64,000 bases of DNA. Origin: Bryoerythrophyllum caledonicum. Lineage: Eukaryota; Streptophyta; Bryopsida; Pottiales; Pottiaceae. The notes beneath the pieces are model-generated. The model searched no databases and was not told the origin of the DNA. It saw only the letters and a list, made by a program, of their open reading frames with translations. The position numbers were made by a program, and so were the translations under genes. The DNA lies in the NCBI GenBank assembly GCA_963971425.1, contig OZ020515.1, forward strand, positions 12,788,291 to 12,852,290, given 5' to 3'. Shown one piece after another: positions 1-10,208 of this stretch; the stretch's first letter is position 1; each line of letters starts with the position of its first letter.

Positions 1-280
1 ATACTTAAACTCGTTTTATGATCAAATTGGATAGCTTTATAAAGTTTGTCTTCCAAAGTTTTTGTAATTAGTAGTAAGACTTTCCAGTTAGTTGGTGAAG
101 GACTATACAGTGTAGATTTACTTGTTAATTATTTACCTCAAAAATAATGAGGAGTTGCTTATCATTAAGTATTCATGTTGCAATTGTCAGGTGTTGCAAA
201 AATATTGAAAGTAAATCAGGGCCAGTATATACTTTCAATGTATCCATTTCATCAATTTACCTTTTTCAAGTGACATGGAT
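1..280. repeat. 3'-flank repeat shared with the region after the ankyrin-PGG relic
   Basis: This stretch aligns by eye with about 37905-38400, the DNA just downstream of the ankyrin-PGG pseudogene. Shared stretches include 'cagtgtagat', 'acttgttaatt', 'gtgttgcaaaaatattgaaag' against 'gtgctgcagaaagattgaaag', and 'cccattcatcaa'-type sequence. The second copy has extra DNA between its first and second blocks. I infer that a paralogous ankyrin-PGG gene ended just before position 1 and that both copies kept their 3' flank. No coding sequence is supported here. Confidence 0.6.
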
Positions 281-364
281 ACACTCAAAATGATAAATAG
301 TGTATCCATTCATCAATTTACCTTTTTCAATTGATATGGATACACTCAAATCGACAAATAGTGT
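241..364. repeat. two tandem 62-bp units, each with an internal inverted repeat
   Basis: The unit starting at 241 recurs at 303. Each unit has TATCCAT near its start and ATGGATA about 35 bp later, so each could fold as a small hairpin. The copies differ by a few substitutions and one indel. Nothing suggests a coding function. Confidence 0.7.
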
Positions 365-600
365 TACAAAGTTTAATTTCTTTGCTCAATTTCAATTGTC
401 AACTGAGGTACTATTATAGTGTCACCAACATAATGTCAATAAATGTAATATGTATCGATTGGATATCAAGTACAAAGTACATGTATTCTTGTTCCAAATA
501 TAAATACATGTATTAAGTTGTATCATTGTATTTTAAATATGCCCATATACATGATTGTGTAAAGCAGAGAAAGTTGCAAACCGAAGGGTTTCCAATATAT

Positions 601-705
601 GTGCCATTAGCAACAACTTGAATACTACTACAATGTATAGAGTATAATAAATGTGCCGTCAGCAAGAGCTAGAGTACTACTACAATGTATAAAGTACATC
701 TGAAT
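601..705. repeat. 52-bp direct duplication
   Basis: The units starting with GTGCC at 601 and 653 share 'gtactactacaatgtat' or a close match and a similar tail. They are diverged tandem copies in AT-rich intergenic DNA. Confidence 0.6.
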
Positions 706-1249
706 ACATGTATTCAATTGTCTGAGTACACATTGTATTCAACAACCTTGATGACAACCTTACTATGGTGCTAGGTAGGTAGAAGATAAACATTGTATGC
801 ATCACATTTGTTTATTTCTACTAAGAACTTGTCTCTCCTTTCCAAAATTTTCCTTTTGTTGAATAAACCACAACACTAGGATAATGCAATATAGAAGCCA
901 TATGAAAGTCTAGGAACTAATGCTTGGGCGCTTGGGTTTTTGGAATCACTATTGAGTAATGTGTCTCAAAAGTAATTGGTTAATTCCTTATTTAATTTGT
1001 CATTATCGTTCTTTGACACACATCAACTTCTTTCTTTTAGTAGCCATTTACTTTGCTTTCATTAGCCCTAACCAATTACATTCTAATGAATCTTCAAAGC
1101 TCATACCGCAATCATCCTCTTTAAAGATTATTAATTATCAAGTGCAAAGGGACTTTATGCACAATATCATGATTTGTGTTTATTCCAAATAATTTCTTTT
1201 GATGGAAATACAATGTCTATAAACATAGTGTTCCAAAAAACATTACATT
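706..1249. other. AT-rich intergenic stretch
   Basis: I see no gene, no splice-linked ORFs and no clear repeat boundary here. The short ORFs present have no recognisable protein character. Confidence 0.5.
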
Positions 1250-1990
1250 TGTATGTGATATTTTCAAAAATATGGTATTAATATATGTGCCTTGTTGGTG
1301 TCTTCAACCCACTTAGTCGGTGATGTGTATTTTAGTTGTCTTTTGAATAATACTATGGACTCCCTCTTCAACAACCAATATGCACAATGGTTGCGTTTTT
1401 CAAGTTTGCATTCTAATTAATATTGGAAACATCGTTTCATTATATGATCATGTATTTGAAATTCTCATATACCATGTGACGATTTCACACATACTATGTG
1501 TTTGATTTTAGTATCTAAGCTTACAAACTTGAGCTTAATTCAAAACCTAAACTTTGAAGAAAATTAGTACAACATCAAAACGGTTCAAATTAACGTGTTT
1601 GAGTATTGAGAATTGCAATTTTAAAATGTTTGCTACCTTACTAGTCAATAGTCTAAACTTCTACATTAATTCTTACTCTAACTTGAAGAAGTTTAGACAT
1701 GCACTATTATGTTGATATACATAATATAGATGAAAATGTCACTTTCGCATGTGATACTTTCATAGACATGATATTATTATATTAGCCTTGTTCATGTCTC
1801 CAACCAAAGTGGGTGATATGAATAGTTGTCCTTTCAAAAGTACTAGAAATTGCTTCTTTAGCCACCATTGTGCACAAAGGTTGCGCTTTCTGAGTTGGCA
1901 TTATAATTATTTGTGGAGAAATCAATTGAGACGTTTTTATATACCATGTCAAGTTTTCACAAAAATTGTGTTTGATAGCTTTGCATACAT
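1250..1990. repeat. diverged tandem duplication, about 250 bp per copy, spaced about 495 bp
   Basis: Copy 1 (about 1250-1525) and copy 2 (about 1747-1990) share an ordered series of matches: 'tgtgatattttca' against 'tgtgatactttca', 'ccttgttggtgtct' against 'ccttgttcatgtct', 'atatgcacaatggttgcg' against 'ttgtgcacaaaggttgcg', and 'ataccatgtgac' against 'ataccatgtcaa'. Heavy point divergence indicates age. No protein is recognised in either copy. Confidence 0.6.
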
Positions 1991-2499
1991 GTCTGCATGA
2001 TTACTCATGAATTTTGACCTGTTGCCTAATTGATTGAATACGAAGATGCTTCATAACTTACACAAATCAATGCAATCAATACAATACAATAATAAGAGAT
2101 GTAATTCATTGTAAACACCTTAAAAACATGCCCATGGAGTTTGAAAATGCACTTCTCTATGGTAGTAGCTACTGCGCATAAAAATGCCAAAATTGTGGAT
2201 TTTTCAAAGAGGTTTTTTTCCTAAAAAACCATATGTCCGTTTATGTTGTACATATGTACAAGACCAACCTCACACTAACCTCCAAGTTTGCCTTGTGCAC
2301 CCGCACAAGTCACTTTTCATCTTGGGGCCAATGCACTTTGCCAAGGGCACAAATGTATACTACCCAAAAAGACATTTTGTCCCTCAAAGAGCATTTGCTA
2401 CGTCACTCCATTTCCTAAGGTGTACCGTAATCTTAGCTTCATACAAATAAAAATTTATTTTTTTCAATCATATCTCACGAATACAGTTATGCTATAATT

Positions 2500-2980
2500 C
2501 TAAGTTCAAATTGTTGGACTACTATTTTTCTAATAGGATAGCTTCAAAGCTTTTGCTACAACCTTCAGTAGGTATTGAGATTTTCTTATGATAGAAATAC
2601 ATACTATTATTTAGTTTGAGAATCTCAAATAAAAAACATTGTCAGTAGTGTAAAAAATCCATTCTAAAGCAAGTCAAACATTACATTCACACATTGTCAG
2701 GCAAGGTACCAAAAAAGCATCTTCATTATTACATAAAAATGAGGAGTTTAAATATTTTCCAAAATTAAAACTGATATTGCAAGATGTGGTATGAATCTTC
2801 TTTTTGACCATTTCATTTCTCATACTATAACAAACTTGGTTAAAAAAACTTAAATTATGTATAGGCAATTTGAAACCGTTGTTGCTTGTATAACTTTGAC
2901 AATACGCCATATCCAACCTCCACCTTTAAAAATTAATGTACAATACCCTCACACAAGTATACGTACTTTTTGCATTTATA
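2500..2980. repeat. dispersed repeat family A, copy 1
   Basis: This copy shares ordered blocks with 15880-16330 inside an ALY intron. The blocks are 'aagtcaaacatt', 'gtcaggcaag'/'gtcgggcaag' followed by 'aacaaaaaa'-type runs, 'aggcaatttgaaacc'/'aggcaatttttaaacc', and 'cctccacctttaaaaatt'/'cttctacctctaaaaatt'. No terminal inverted repeats or coding capacity are visible, so its class is unknown. Confidence 0.6.
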
Positions 2981-2989
2981 CGTTTCCTC

Positions 2990-3600
2990 ACCACACTGCT
3001 GCCAACTTTGGCACCGTCCTGAGGGCTAAAAATTTGTCAATTTACCATGAAAATTTTGGCACAAGATCACTTCTATGTTGAAAATGTGTGTGCCAAATTT
3101 CAAGGCCAGAAGATTTATACAAAAATAGATATCCAAGATTTAACAACATGGGGTAGCTGTAATAATAGTTTCACAGCTGCCAACTTTTACACCCTTCCAA
3201 GGATTGAAAGAATTTTTTTGCCCATGTAATTTTTAGCATGAGATGACCTCTATGTTGATTATATGTGTGAAAAATTTCAAATCCAAATGATCCACACAAT
3301 TAAAACTACATCAAAAGCTAGCAACATGTGTAGTTGTGAGAAACATTTCACTCCTAGCCAACTTTGACACACTCCCAAGGATTGGATTTTTTGGTATTTT
3401 CCCATGAAATTTTTGACATGAGACTATCTCTATGTTGATCACATGCGTGCCATATTTGAAGGCCAAAATATCTACATATCAAAAGATTTTTTAAATCTAC
3501 CAACATGTATAGTTGTGAGATACATTTCACTGCTCCCAACTTTGACACCCTCCTAAGGATTCAATTTTTATTTTCTCCCATGATATTCTGGACATAAGAC
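2990..3600. repeat. tandem array of a ~178-bp repeat, about 3.5 units
   Basis: The phrase 'ccaactttggcacc...' and its variants recur at about 3001, 3179, 3357 and 3537, a period of 178-180 bp. Each unit also carries versions of 'cctctatgttgat', 'atgtgtgccaaatttcaag' and 'gtagttgtgagaaaca'. The unit is close to nucleosome-repeat length, as in satellites, but the array is short and diverged. Related units occur at 7595-8240. Confidence 0.8.
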
Positions 3601-3639
3601 TATAGAGTGGTTTTTCACCACTCTAATAAAACACCCAAA

Positions 3640-4970
3640 CATATCCACACCTCGTAGGATTCATTACGGGGATGATCATACGCCTAGTTTAAGTATTCGA
3701 AGCTTAATTGTGTAGTTAAAGCTATCCTCTTGGTTAGTTCTTAAGGTTATCTATCTAGATTTTAGGAAAATAGGGCTTTTAGCATCACTCTTAAGGGGTC
3801 CATCCACAAAGTATAACCCTAAATGATCTCTCGTGCCTTAAGAAGGAACATTAGTCCTTTTAAGATTGTGCTTGTGCCACTAACTCCTAAATATATGCCA
3901 CACTGGGCTAATGAAAGATTCCATTAAATCTCATTGCATTGGTTCCTTAATTAAGCCCTTTAATAATTCAAAGTCTTACCTCATGCAAATCATTCTACTT
4001 CTCATGTCCGTCCACTTGATCCACGTGATCATGTTCTTAATACAAGGGTTAGTTTCCAATAAACATTCATACAAGTTAACTTAAGTCTTAAGAAGTTCAC
4101 CTCTTAAGTCTTCACTTAAGTTCACTCATCCACATTTAATCCTTTAAGACGAATGGTATTCTACACTTATTTTTATCTTTCATCAACCGTATCCTTTAGT
4201 CTTTAAGATATTTGATTGTTACTTAAGTCTTCACTCATGGTCGACTCTATATTCTTAAGGACACAACCTTTGGTCTTTAGGTTCTTAAGCACTCACCCTC
4301 TTACTTAGGACTGATTCTTTAAGAACATGCACAGTTTAGACTAAATCAACATTCCATGTTCTTAAGTTTCCGACTTAAGACTACCAAAACAGGGAGTGCA
4401 TCTTACTTAACGCAAATGTCGACCCATGCTCTCGCCCATACAACCTCAAAGTCCTAGCCTTTAAACTTAAGGGTCACTTGGTACTTAACGCCTTAATCTT
4501 CATAAATTTATGTTATCCAATCTTGGATTTAAGATTCTTAAGTCTCTATGCTCTCGCTTAAGTCTTCCTTAAGGATTTGTACCTTACTTACTCTCTTATG
4601 ATAGTTTCTTTAAATGCTCACAAATCAGTCTACCTTAAGGAATCCCCTCCGATAAGGCTAGACTTGATGTTAATTATATGTATCCATATGCCAGTCTTTG
4701 CCATGCATCCAGGTATGCCACTCTTGATGTTTATTGCATAAATTCCATTAACATGAATAAGAATTCCACTCTTATTCTTAAGATTCTCAAGTTATGTTTG
4801 CTCACACTTGGGATCTTATTAAGTACTTATGCACTACACTCCTTATGCATTAAGTCACTTAATTTTTGTATCATCTCCATTAATCTTCACACTTATAATT
4901 AATGCTCCAACACACACAAGGTCACACACACAACCTTAGTAGTTAGGGTATTTCCCTAACTTATTCCATG
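3640..4970. repeat. CTTAAG-dense block of unknown nature
   Basis: By hand I count about 18 CTTAAG hexamers and about 26 TTAAG pentamers in roughly 1.3 kb, often in the form 'cttaagtctt'. That is far above what base composition predicts. Spacing is irregular, so it is not a simple tandem repeat. No protein or element ends are visible. It may be a decayed tandem array or the body of an old transposon. Confidence 0.6.
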
Positions 4971-4974
4971 AAGA

Positions 4975-6058
4975 ATAAATATATAATGCATTCATGCATA
5001 GGAATTTTATCCACAATTAATACCTAATCCATGCACTTGCATTTACAAAACACAATGTCAAATTTAATCAATGAAGATCACATATTATTGCAATTATACA
5101 TATGACTCAAGTCACACACAAGATTCTACATATGCAAATTCAATAATAATTATATATATAAAATAAAATACTCTTACAACATTAAGAATCATCAACTAGC
5201 TTTTTCACCTAAAGCTAGGGCTCACTCCAATCTTCCTCCAAGGAATTTCTATGGTAATGGCCAAGAATGCTAAAAATTCAAGTTAGTCATTCTACTCAAC
5301 ATCCAAGGGGTACACCTCTTGGTAAGAGATTTTTCCTAGTATTAACCATTAAGATTAATTCCACTAAATCTTCACATCCCTTCATATCTATTCATGAAAA
5401 GGTACACCCTACCCAAAGGGTGCGAGTTCAACCCTTTTCCCATTATTTCCTAATTCTTGGATATGAATAGGTACTTTCCACTTAATTAACTACTTAGTGT
5501 AAACTTAATCATTATTTTTTAATTCTCCATATATCTACAACCCTTTTTACACTTAATTTTTGGAAAAAATCTATTTTTGTCATTTTGGCTCTACATAAAA
5601 TATATAAGGTTAAAAACGTGGGTCGACTTACACAACACCCAAGACTCACACACACTAGATTCGCTCTAGGGGATGGGCTAACATCAGATACTTAAGTAGT
5701 TTTCCCGAATATCTATCCTATAATACAATTCCTACCTAACACTTAAATTGCCAATCACTCATGCATAGACTTCCCAGTCTAGGAAAATTAAAAGTTCTTA
5801 TTCAAGTAATCATAAGCCCACACTCTTTTATGATTAATTATGCCAACACTCTAGGCTATCACAATCAATCTAATCAAAGTATTTCCTCAATTTCTAATAT
5901 GAAGCTCTCTTACTCAATGCAACAAACATGAGACTCAAAACACATAATAATGACACATGTATGTTCAATGAATAATTATATATATTAATAATTTCACACA
6001 TAACACAATACTCTTACAACATAAGAGATTTCTTCAACTACTAGCTTCCAAATCTATG
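4975..6058. repeat. two diverged ~0.8-kb direct copies, the second split by a LINE
   Basis: The first copy (about 4975-5700) contains 'aataataattatatatata', 'atactcttacaacat', 'aactagctt' and, near 5540, 'ctacaacccttttta...cttaa'. The second copy begins about 5720 and shows 'aataattatatata', 'aatactcttacaacat' and 'actagcttcca'. It is interrupted at 6069 by the LINE and resumes after 7253, with the 'ccacaacccttttta...cttaa' block near 7535. No genes are recognised. Confidence 0.5.
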
Positions 6059-6069
6059 TCGCACTCCAA

Positions 6070-6882
6070 ATCTCTACAAACTTTTGGAAAAACCCCATCA
6101 TCTCAGACTCACAAATAACGTGCCTCATCAAATTCCGTACGGGTCAATACATGGGAAACGCTCGCAAACAACTCTTCTTTGGAATAGAAAGATTCCCATC
6201 CATAACATGCCCCATATGCCCCTCAACGGACCCGGACACATGGCTACATGTGCTACTCAAATGCCAAAACCACCACATACACTCTCTAATTGTTAAAAGA
6301 CATAACAAAGCGGTATGGGAAGTCCGAAAACTAATCACCTCCTACAATAAATCGAGATGTTTCATACTTATGAACGCCGGCACTTTTAATAGCAATCCAC
6401 AAGAAAACACGGTCCCCCCATGGCTACTTCCATGCTCATGTATGACCCAAAGATGTCATTGCAATGCTAGGTTCAAACCGGACATTCTTTGTGTCAAAGG
6501 TTTACCATACAACGACCCACCACCCGAGAACATCAACCAAGACTACACCATTCAATTCATCGAATTTACATATTGCAACGATAGATTCTCCCCGGAAACA
6601 ATACAAAACAAAATAGATAAATACCAACCCCTCATAGACGACATCATTGCCCTCGGCTGGAATGTGGACCCCCTTATTGTTATCACATCCGGCGCTCGTG
6701 CCACCACCTTTATCCCATCTATGAAAACTCTCGAAGATACCTTCAAGATACCCATTGATACAATTAAAACTACCTTTAAAAATATCAACACCATCGCTAT
6801 TCAACATGCCATGTCTATTTTACTGCATAAACGCAAAATCGAAAACAACCAAGTCCTCCCTGATAGGCAAGACCCCCCTTAG
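6070..6882 (+). pseudogene. C-terminal fragment of LINE reverse-transcriptase polyprotein
   Basis: The frame ending at TAG 6880-6882 is open upstream of the first ATG (6151) to the insertion junction at about 6070, so the ATG is not a true start; the fragment is the last 270 codons of a longer ORF. It contains a zinc-knuckle-like CPIC...H...C cluster (C-x2-C-x10-H-x4-C), 'KRHNKAVWEVRKLI', and a second cysteine-rich stretch 'CSCMTQRCHC' before 'RFKPDILC'. These are C-terminal features downstream of the polymerase core; the catalytic domain is absent. The surviving frame has no internal stops, so insertion was fairly recent or the source copy was intact. Confidence 0.8.
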
Positions 6883-7197
6883 GAACTTCGCCACTCTGTC
6901 TCTTCTTGATTGGCTGCCTGTTTGGTTTTTTTTTAATTTATTTTTTTATTATTATTATTTTATTTTATTTTTTTTATTTTAATTTTTATTTTTTTAATTT
7001 TATTTTTTTTTATTTTTTTTTTTTAATTTTTTAATTTTTTTTATTTTAGTTAGTTTGGTCGTGGTTGGTCGTTGTCGGTTGGTTTCTGGCTACTCGTTAC
7101 ATAGTGTCTACCTTCGAAAGGGGGAAGTAGTTCCAGTTCGCTAATTCCTTGTCCGGTGGGCATGGTCTTAGCAATGGAACGAACAGACACTTTATTC

Positions 7198-7224
7198 ACG
7201 CCGGTTCCCTTCGGGAACCGGCGT
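7198..7224 (+). other. 3'-terminal LINE hairpin
   Basis: ACGCCGGTTCCC pairs perfectly with GGGAACCGGCGT around a TTC triloop, and the (TTC)n tail follows directly. The homologous site in the second copy (24424-24450) keeps the stem through paired changes. By analogy with other stringent LINEs this could be the structure the reverse transcriptase recognises. Confidence 0.8.
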
Positions 7225-7594
7225 TCTTCTTCTTCTTCTTCTTCGCACTCCAAGCTCCAAGATGGTAGTGGTGAAGTGATTGTAAATTTTAGCCTACTTG
7301 TAATTCTAAATTTCTTGGGAAGACACCCTTTAAGAAAAGGCATATCCCTAGCCTTAACTAATCATTTCACTATATCAATAGCTACCACCTTTTGATTAAA
7401 AAAGGTCTATCTCTTGGAATCCTCAAAGGGCACTACTTTAACTAATCTCAATGAATCACTTATTTAATTAGTTCTTTTACTACTTTAACTGATTAACATA
7501 GACTTTTAACACATATTACTAATTTCTAAATATATCCACAACCCTTTTTATACTTAAAATTTTGAAAAATGCTATTTTAAAGTTTTTGGCTCTA

Positions 7595-8240
7595 CAAAGA
7601 CCATATCTATGTTGGTTATACATGTGCTTAATTTCAAGTCCAAAAGACCGACAAAAGAAAAGAAACAAATCTAAGTCTTTCATGTGTAGTTGTGAGAAAC
7701 AATCAGCGAAACCATTTCACTATTGTCAACTTTGGCACCCTCCCTAGGTCGGAAAAATTGTTAAATGACCATGAAAGTTTTGGCACAAGATCACCTTCAT
7801 ATTGATAACATGTGTGCCAAAATTCAAGGCCAGAAGATGAATACAAAAAACCATCTGCAAAATCTACCAAAATATGTAGCTATGAGAAACAATTTTGAAT
7901 ATCTTTTTTTCTAATTAGTATGTGGCCTTGGAATTTGGCACACTTATTATAAACATAGAGGTGGTCCCATGCTAAAAATTCCATGGGCAAAAAAATTCTT
8001 TCAATCCTTGGGAGGGTGTCAAAGTTGGTTAGCTGTGAATGGCTCACAACTACACATCTTGGTAGATTTTGAATATCTTTTTTTGTATTCATCTCCTAGC
8101 CTTGAAATTTGGCCCACATCTTCTCAACATAAAGGTGATCTTGTGCCAAAAATTTCATGGTAAATTGACAATTTTCAACCCCAGGAGGGTGCCAAAGTTG
8201 GTAGCAGTGTAGTGTAGAAACGTACAAAATTAAAAAAGTA
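7595..8240. repeat. head-to-head pair of ~178-bp repeat arrays
   Basis: Units between about 7595 and 7890 read in the same orientation as the array at 2990-3600 ('tgtcaactttggcaccctcc' at about 7726). From about 7900 to 8240 the same sequence reads as its reverse complement ('ggagggtgtcaaagttgg' near 8023, 'ggagggtgccaaagttgg' near 8194, about 171 bp apart). The transcript could fold into a long imperfect double-stranded RNA. Confidence 0.75.
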
Positions 8241-8359
8241 CATATACTTGTGTGAGGGTACTGTACAAACAAGTGACATCATTGAAAACATGATGGTATA
8301 AAACTAAGACCTTTTGCAAAGCAATTAAAATCTGTTGATTTCGAGATGATTTACGAGTA
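8241..8359. repeat. partial copy of dispersed repeat family A
   Basis: 'gtgtgagggtactgtacaaac', 'gtgacatcattg' and 'catgatg..ataaaact' match the family A end near 2940-2960 and 16275-16330 ('gtacaatcaactgacatcatgacaggatgatgg'). Only the tail of the repeat is present. Confidence 0.45.
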
Positions 8360-9027
8360 TGTCATTGTCAGGTTCGGCGCGTTGGAGAGTCTGTGGAGGT
8401 TGGTTTGTGTGTTGTAAGCCAACTAGGACGTTAAGCGGCCAAAGGAAGACCTGGACTCTAGCTCTAGTTGGTAATTAGAGTTAGTATGAGAGTCTTTTGA
8501 CTTTTAGGGCATTGGTGGTGTCTTTGACACCTCATTTGGGACTTGGAGTCCAAATGGCCTCCACGTGTAGTTGAAGGAGACTCATCTTTCTCAAGTTGAA
8601 TCCCCCACGTGATGGAGTGAGGGAGTGTGTGCGTGCGTGCACTTCATTAGCTTCATTGTTATTATGCGATCATTCTTTAAGAATGGCATTGACTTGACTT
8701 TGTTGTATGTATACAAGTGGGTTTCACTTGTTTCTTAGCAAAGGGGTACTTGTAGACCGCTTACTACTTCTTGGTGTATGGGGTTATGAGCCATTTGTTT
8801 CTTTTCCCTAAGTCTAGATTGTTGATAGTGTGTAAGTGTGTGTTGTTTTATAGTTTAATGGAAGTAACGGTGGTGAGTTTGCCACCGTTACTCTGGATTT
8901 GTCTTTAACTGTGCGCTCTCACCTGATTAGCTCGATGTTATCTTGGCACGATGCGGTTGTGCACGACACCATATTTAACTACATCTTGACTTTCACGTTA
9001 AATCTGGATTTTGGATTGTACATAACA
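8360..9027. mobile_element. possible degraded LTR with primer-binding-like site
   Basis: A 668-bp stretch starts TGTCATTGTC and ends ...ATAACA, followed at once by TTTGGGCACCTC, which resembles a decayed primer-binding site. It contains an 11-bp stem hairpin (8863-8873 with 8882-8892). No partner LTR, polyprotein or target duplication is seen in the window. TGTCATTGTCAGG recurs at 24584-24596. This may be a solo or broken LTR; the call is weak. Confidence 0.25.
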
Positions 9028-10208
9028 TTTGGGCACCTCTAGATGAATTTTACAAAATTGAACTGAAATCATCAAGAGATTTCTTAAATCACCCGGAGAT
9101 TGCAACAACAATCTTTATTTCTGGACTTTGCGTAGTCTGTATTTAGTTGAATATGGCATCAGTGCACTCCTTTGGTTACGATGCAAGTCTCTGTAATTGC
9201 TGTAGAACTTCGTTGTGTAATTGGTTGCATCATTGGCTCTTTCCAGTCCTGAAATCTAAATGATATTGTACTCTGTTTCTTGTGAGCGCAGCATCCCAAG
9301 GGAAGAGAAGTGGAAGATGAAGACACATAATTTGGCTTGAATGAAGACTTCGTTCCGCCCCTCTTCTGAATCAAGCTACTGTCGTGGTCCTGCTACTGTG
9401 CAAGTTTTCCTTTCGCTTTTGTAGAATATATATGTGGAAGGGGTTTGAGGACTCCACGCTGACAGTTAGTCTCGTCCGAACTCAGGTCAATGCAATACAA
9501 TTAAAGCAGACTGTAGAGGAAACTTACACGAGTACAACAGAGTGTGTTTCACGACCGTCAATATCATCTACGGGAAATTACTGGGCTTGGTTAGCTATGA
9601 AGTTCTTTCTGGAATCTCATCCATTCTGGAATCTTTGGTTCATGTAAACCAAGAGTCCCAGTTTAAACCTTTGTGTTATGTTATGTGATAAATTCCACTT
9701 GTTTGGTGTAGACTGATGCCACGGATCATGAAAACATGGAAGGTGTTGAGTCATACACGGTCTCTCGATAACTGATTCACTATTTGAGCAGGTGAAGATT
9801 CCTTACTCTCTTTTTCTCTCGCAATCTAGAGGACACCATGGTCATGAAATATTCCAGAGGTTTGTGCCTTGAATTTACGTTGATTCATAAGCTCGAACAC
9901 GTTTGTTATAATATGCAGCTAAAATGAATCCTTATGAAACCAGCGGACCTACCTGAAGAGGAGGATCGAGAGCCTGACCGAGTGGGAGCACCTAGAAAGG
10001 GACAAAGCCATTCCCAAGATCAGACTTGGACTGAATGGATCAGAAAAGTAGCCAATCAAACGCTGCACTTGTTATTCGTGATTCATACCAAGATGATGAA
10101 TCGTAACAGGCCGGGTGTCCGGGCGCGGGCAGCCTCTCAGTGCTTCCAATCAACGAAGTCTAATTCAATCGAATGTGCGAGTATAGAGTATGAGTGAGCG
10201 AACCACTA
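9028..10208. other. intergenic DNA and probable ALY 3' untranslated region
   Basis: The end nearest 10209 presumably contains the 3' UTR of the minus-strand ALY gene. ORFs on either strand (the longest near 9934-10197 plus) lack family resemblance and splice partners. I assign no gene here. Confidence 0.4.

Larger units (their letters stand above)
6070..7242 (+). mobile_element. 5'-truncated non-LTR retrotransposon (LINE) with TTC tail
   Basis: A 1173-bp insertion is flanked by a perfect 11-bp target-site duplication, TCGCACTCCAA at 6059-6069 and 7243-7253. It contains the 3' part of a reverse-transcriptase ORF and a 3' UTR. It ends in a 12-bp-stem hairpin (7198-7224) followed by (TTC)n instead of poly(A). 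The 5' end starts inside the coding region, so this copy was dead on arrival, as is typical of aborted target-primed reverse transcription. Two shorter relatives lie at 24290-24467 and about 25062-25150. The clade is uncertain. The C-terminal protein resembles the Utopia-type LINE proteins I remember from algae and bryophytes, but that is from memory. Confidence 0.85.

Noticed and set aside
6084..6296. alternative-frame ORF at the LINE start
   Set aside because: The frame through 6151 stays open to the insertion junction and carries the zinc-knuckle; the other frame has no homology.
9934..10197. 87-codon ORF beside the ALY 3' end
   Set aside because: No domain, no splice partner, probably ALY 3' UTR antisense.
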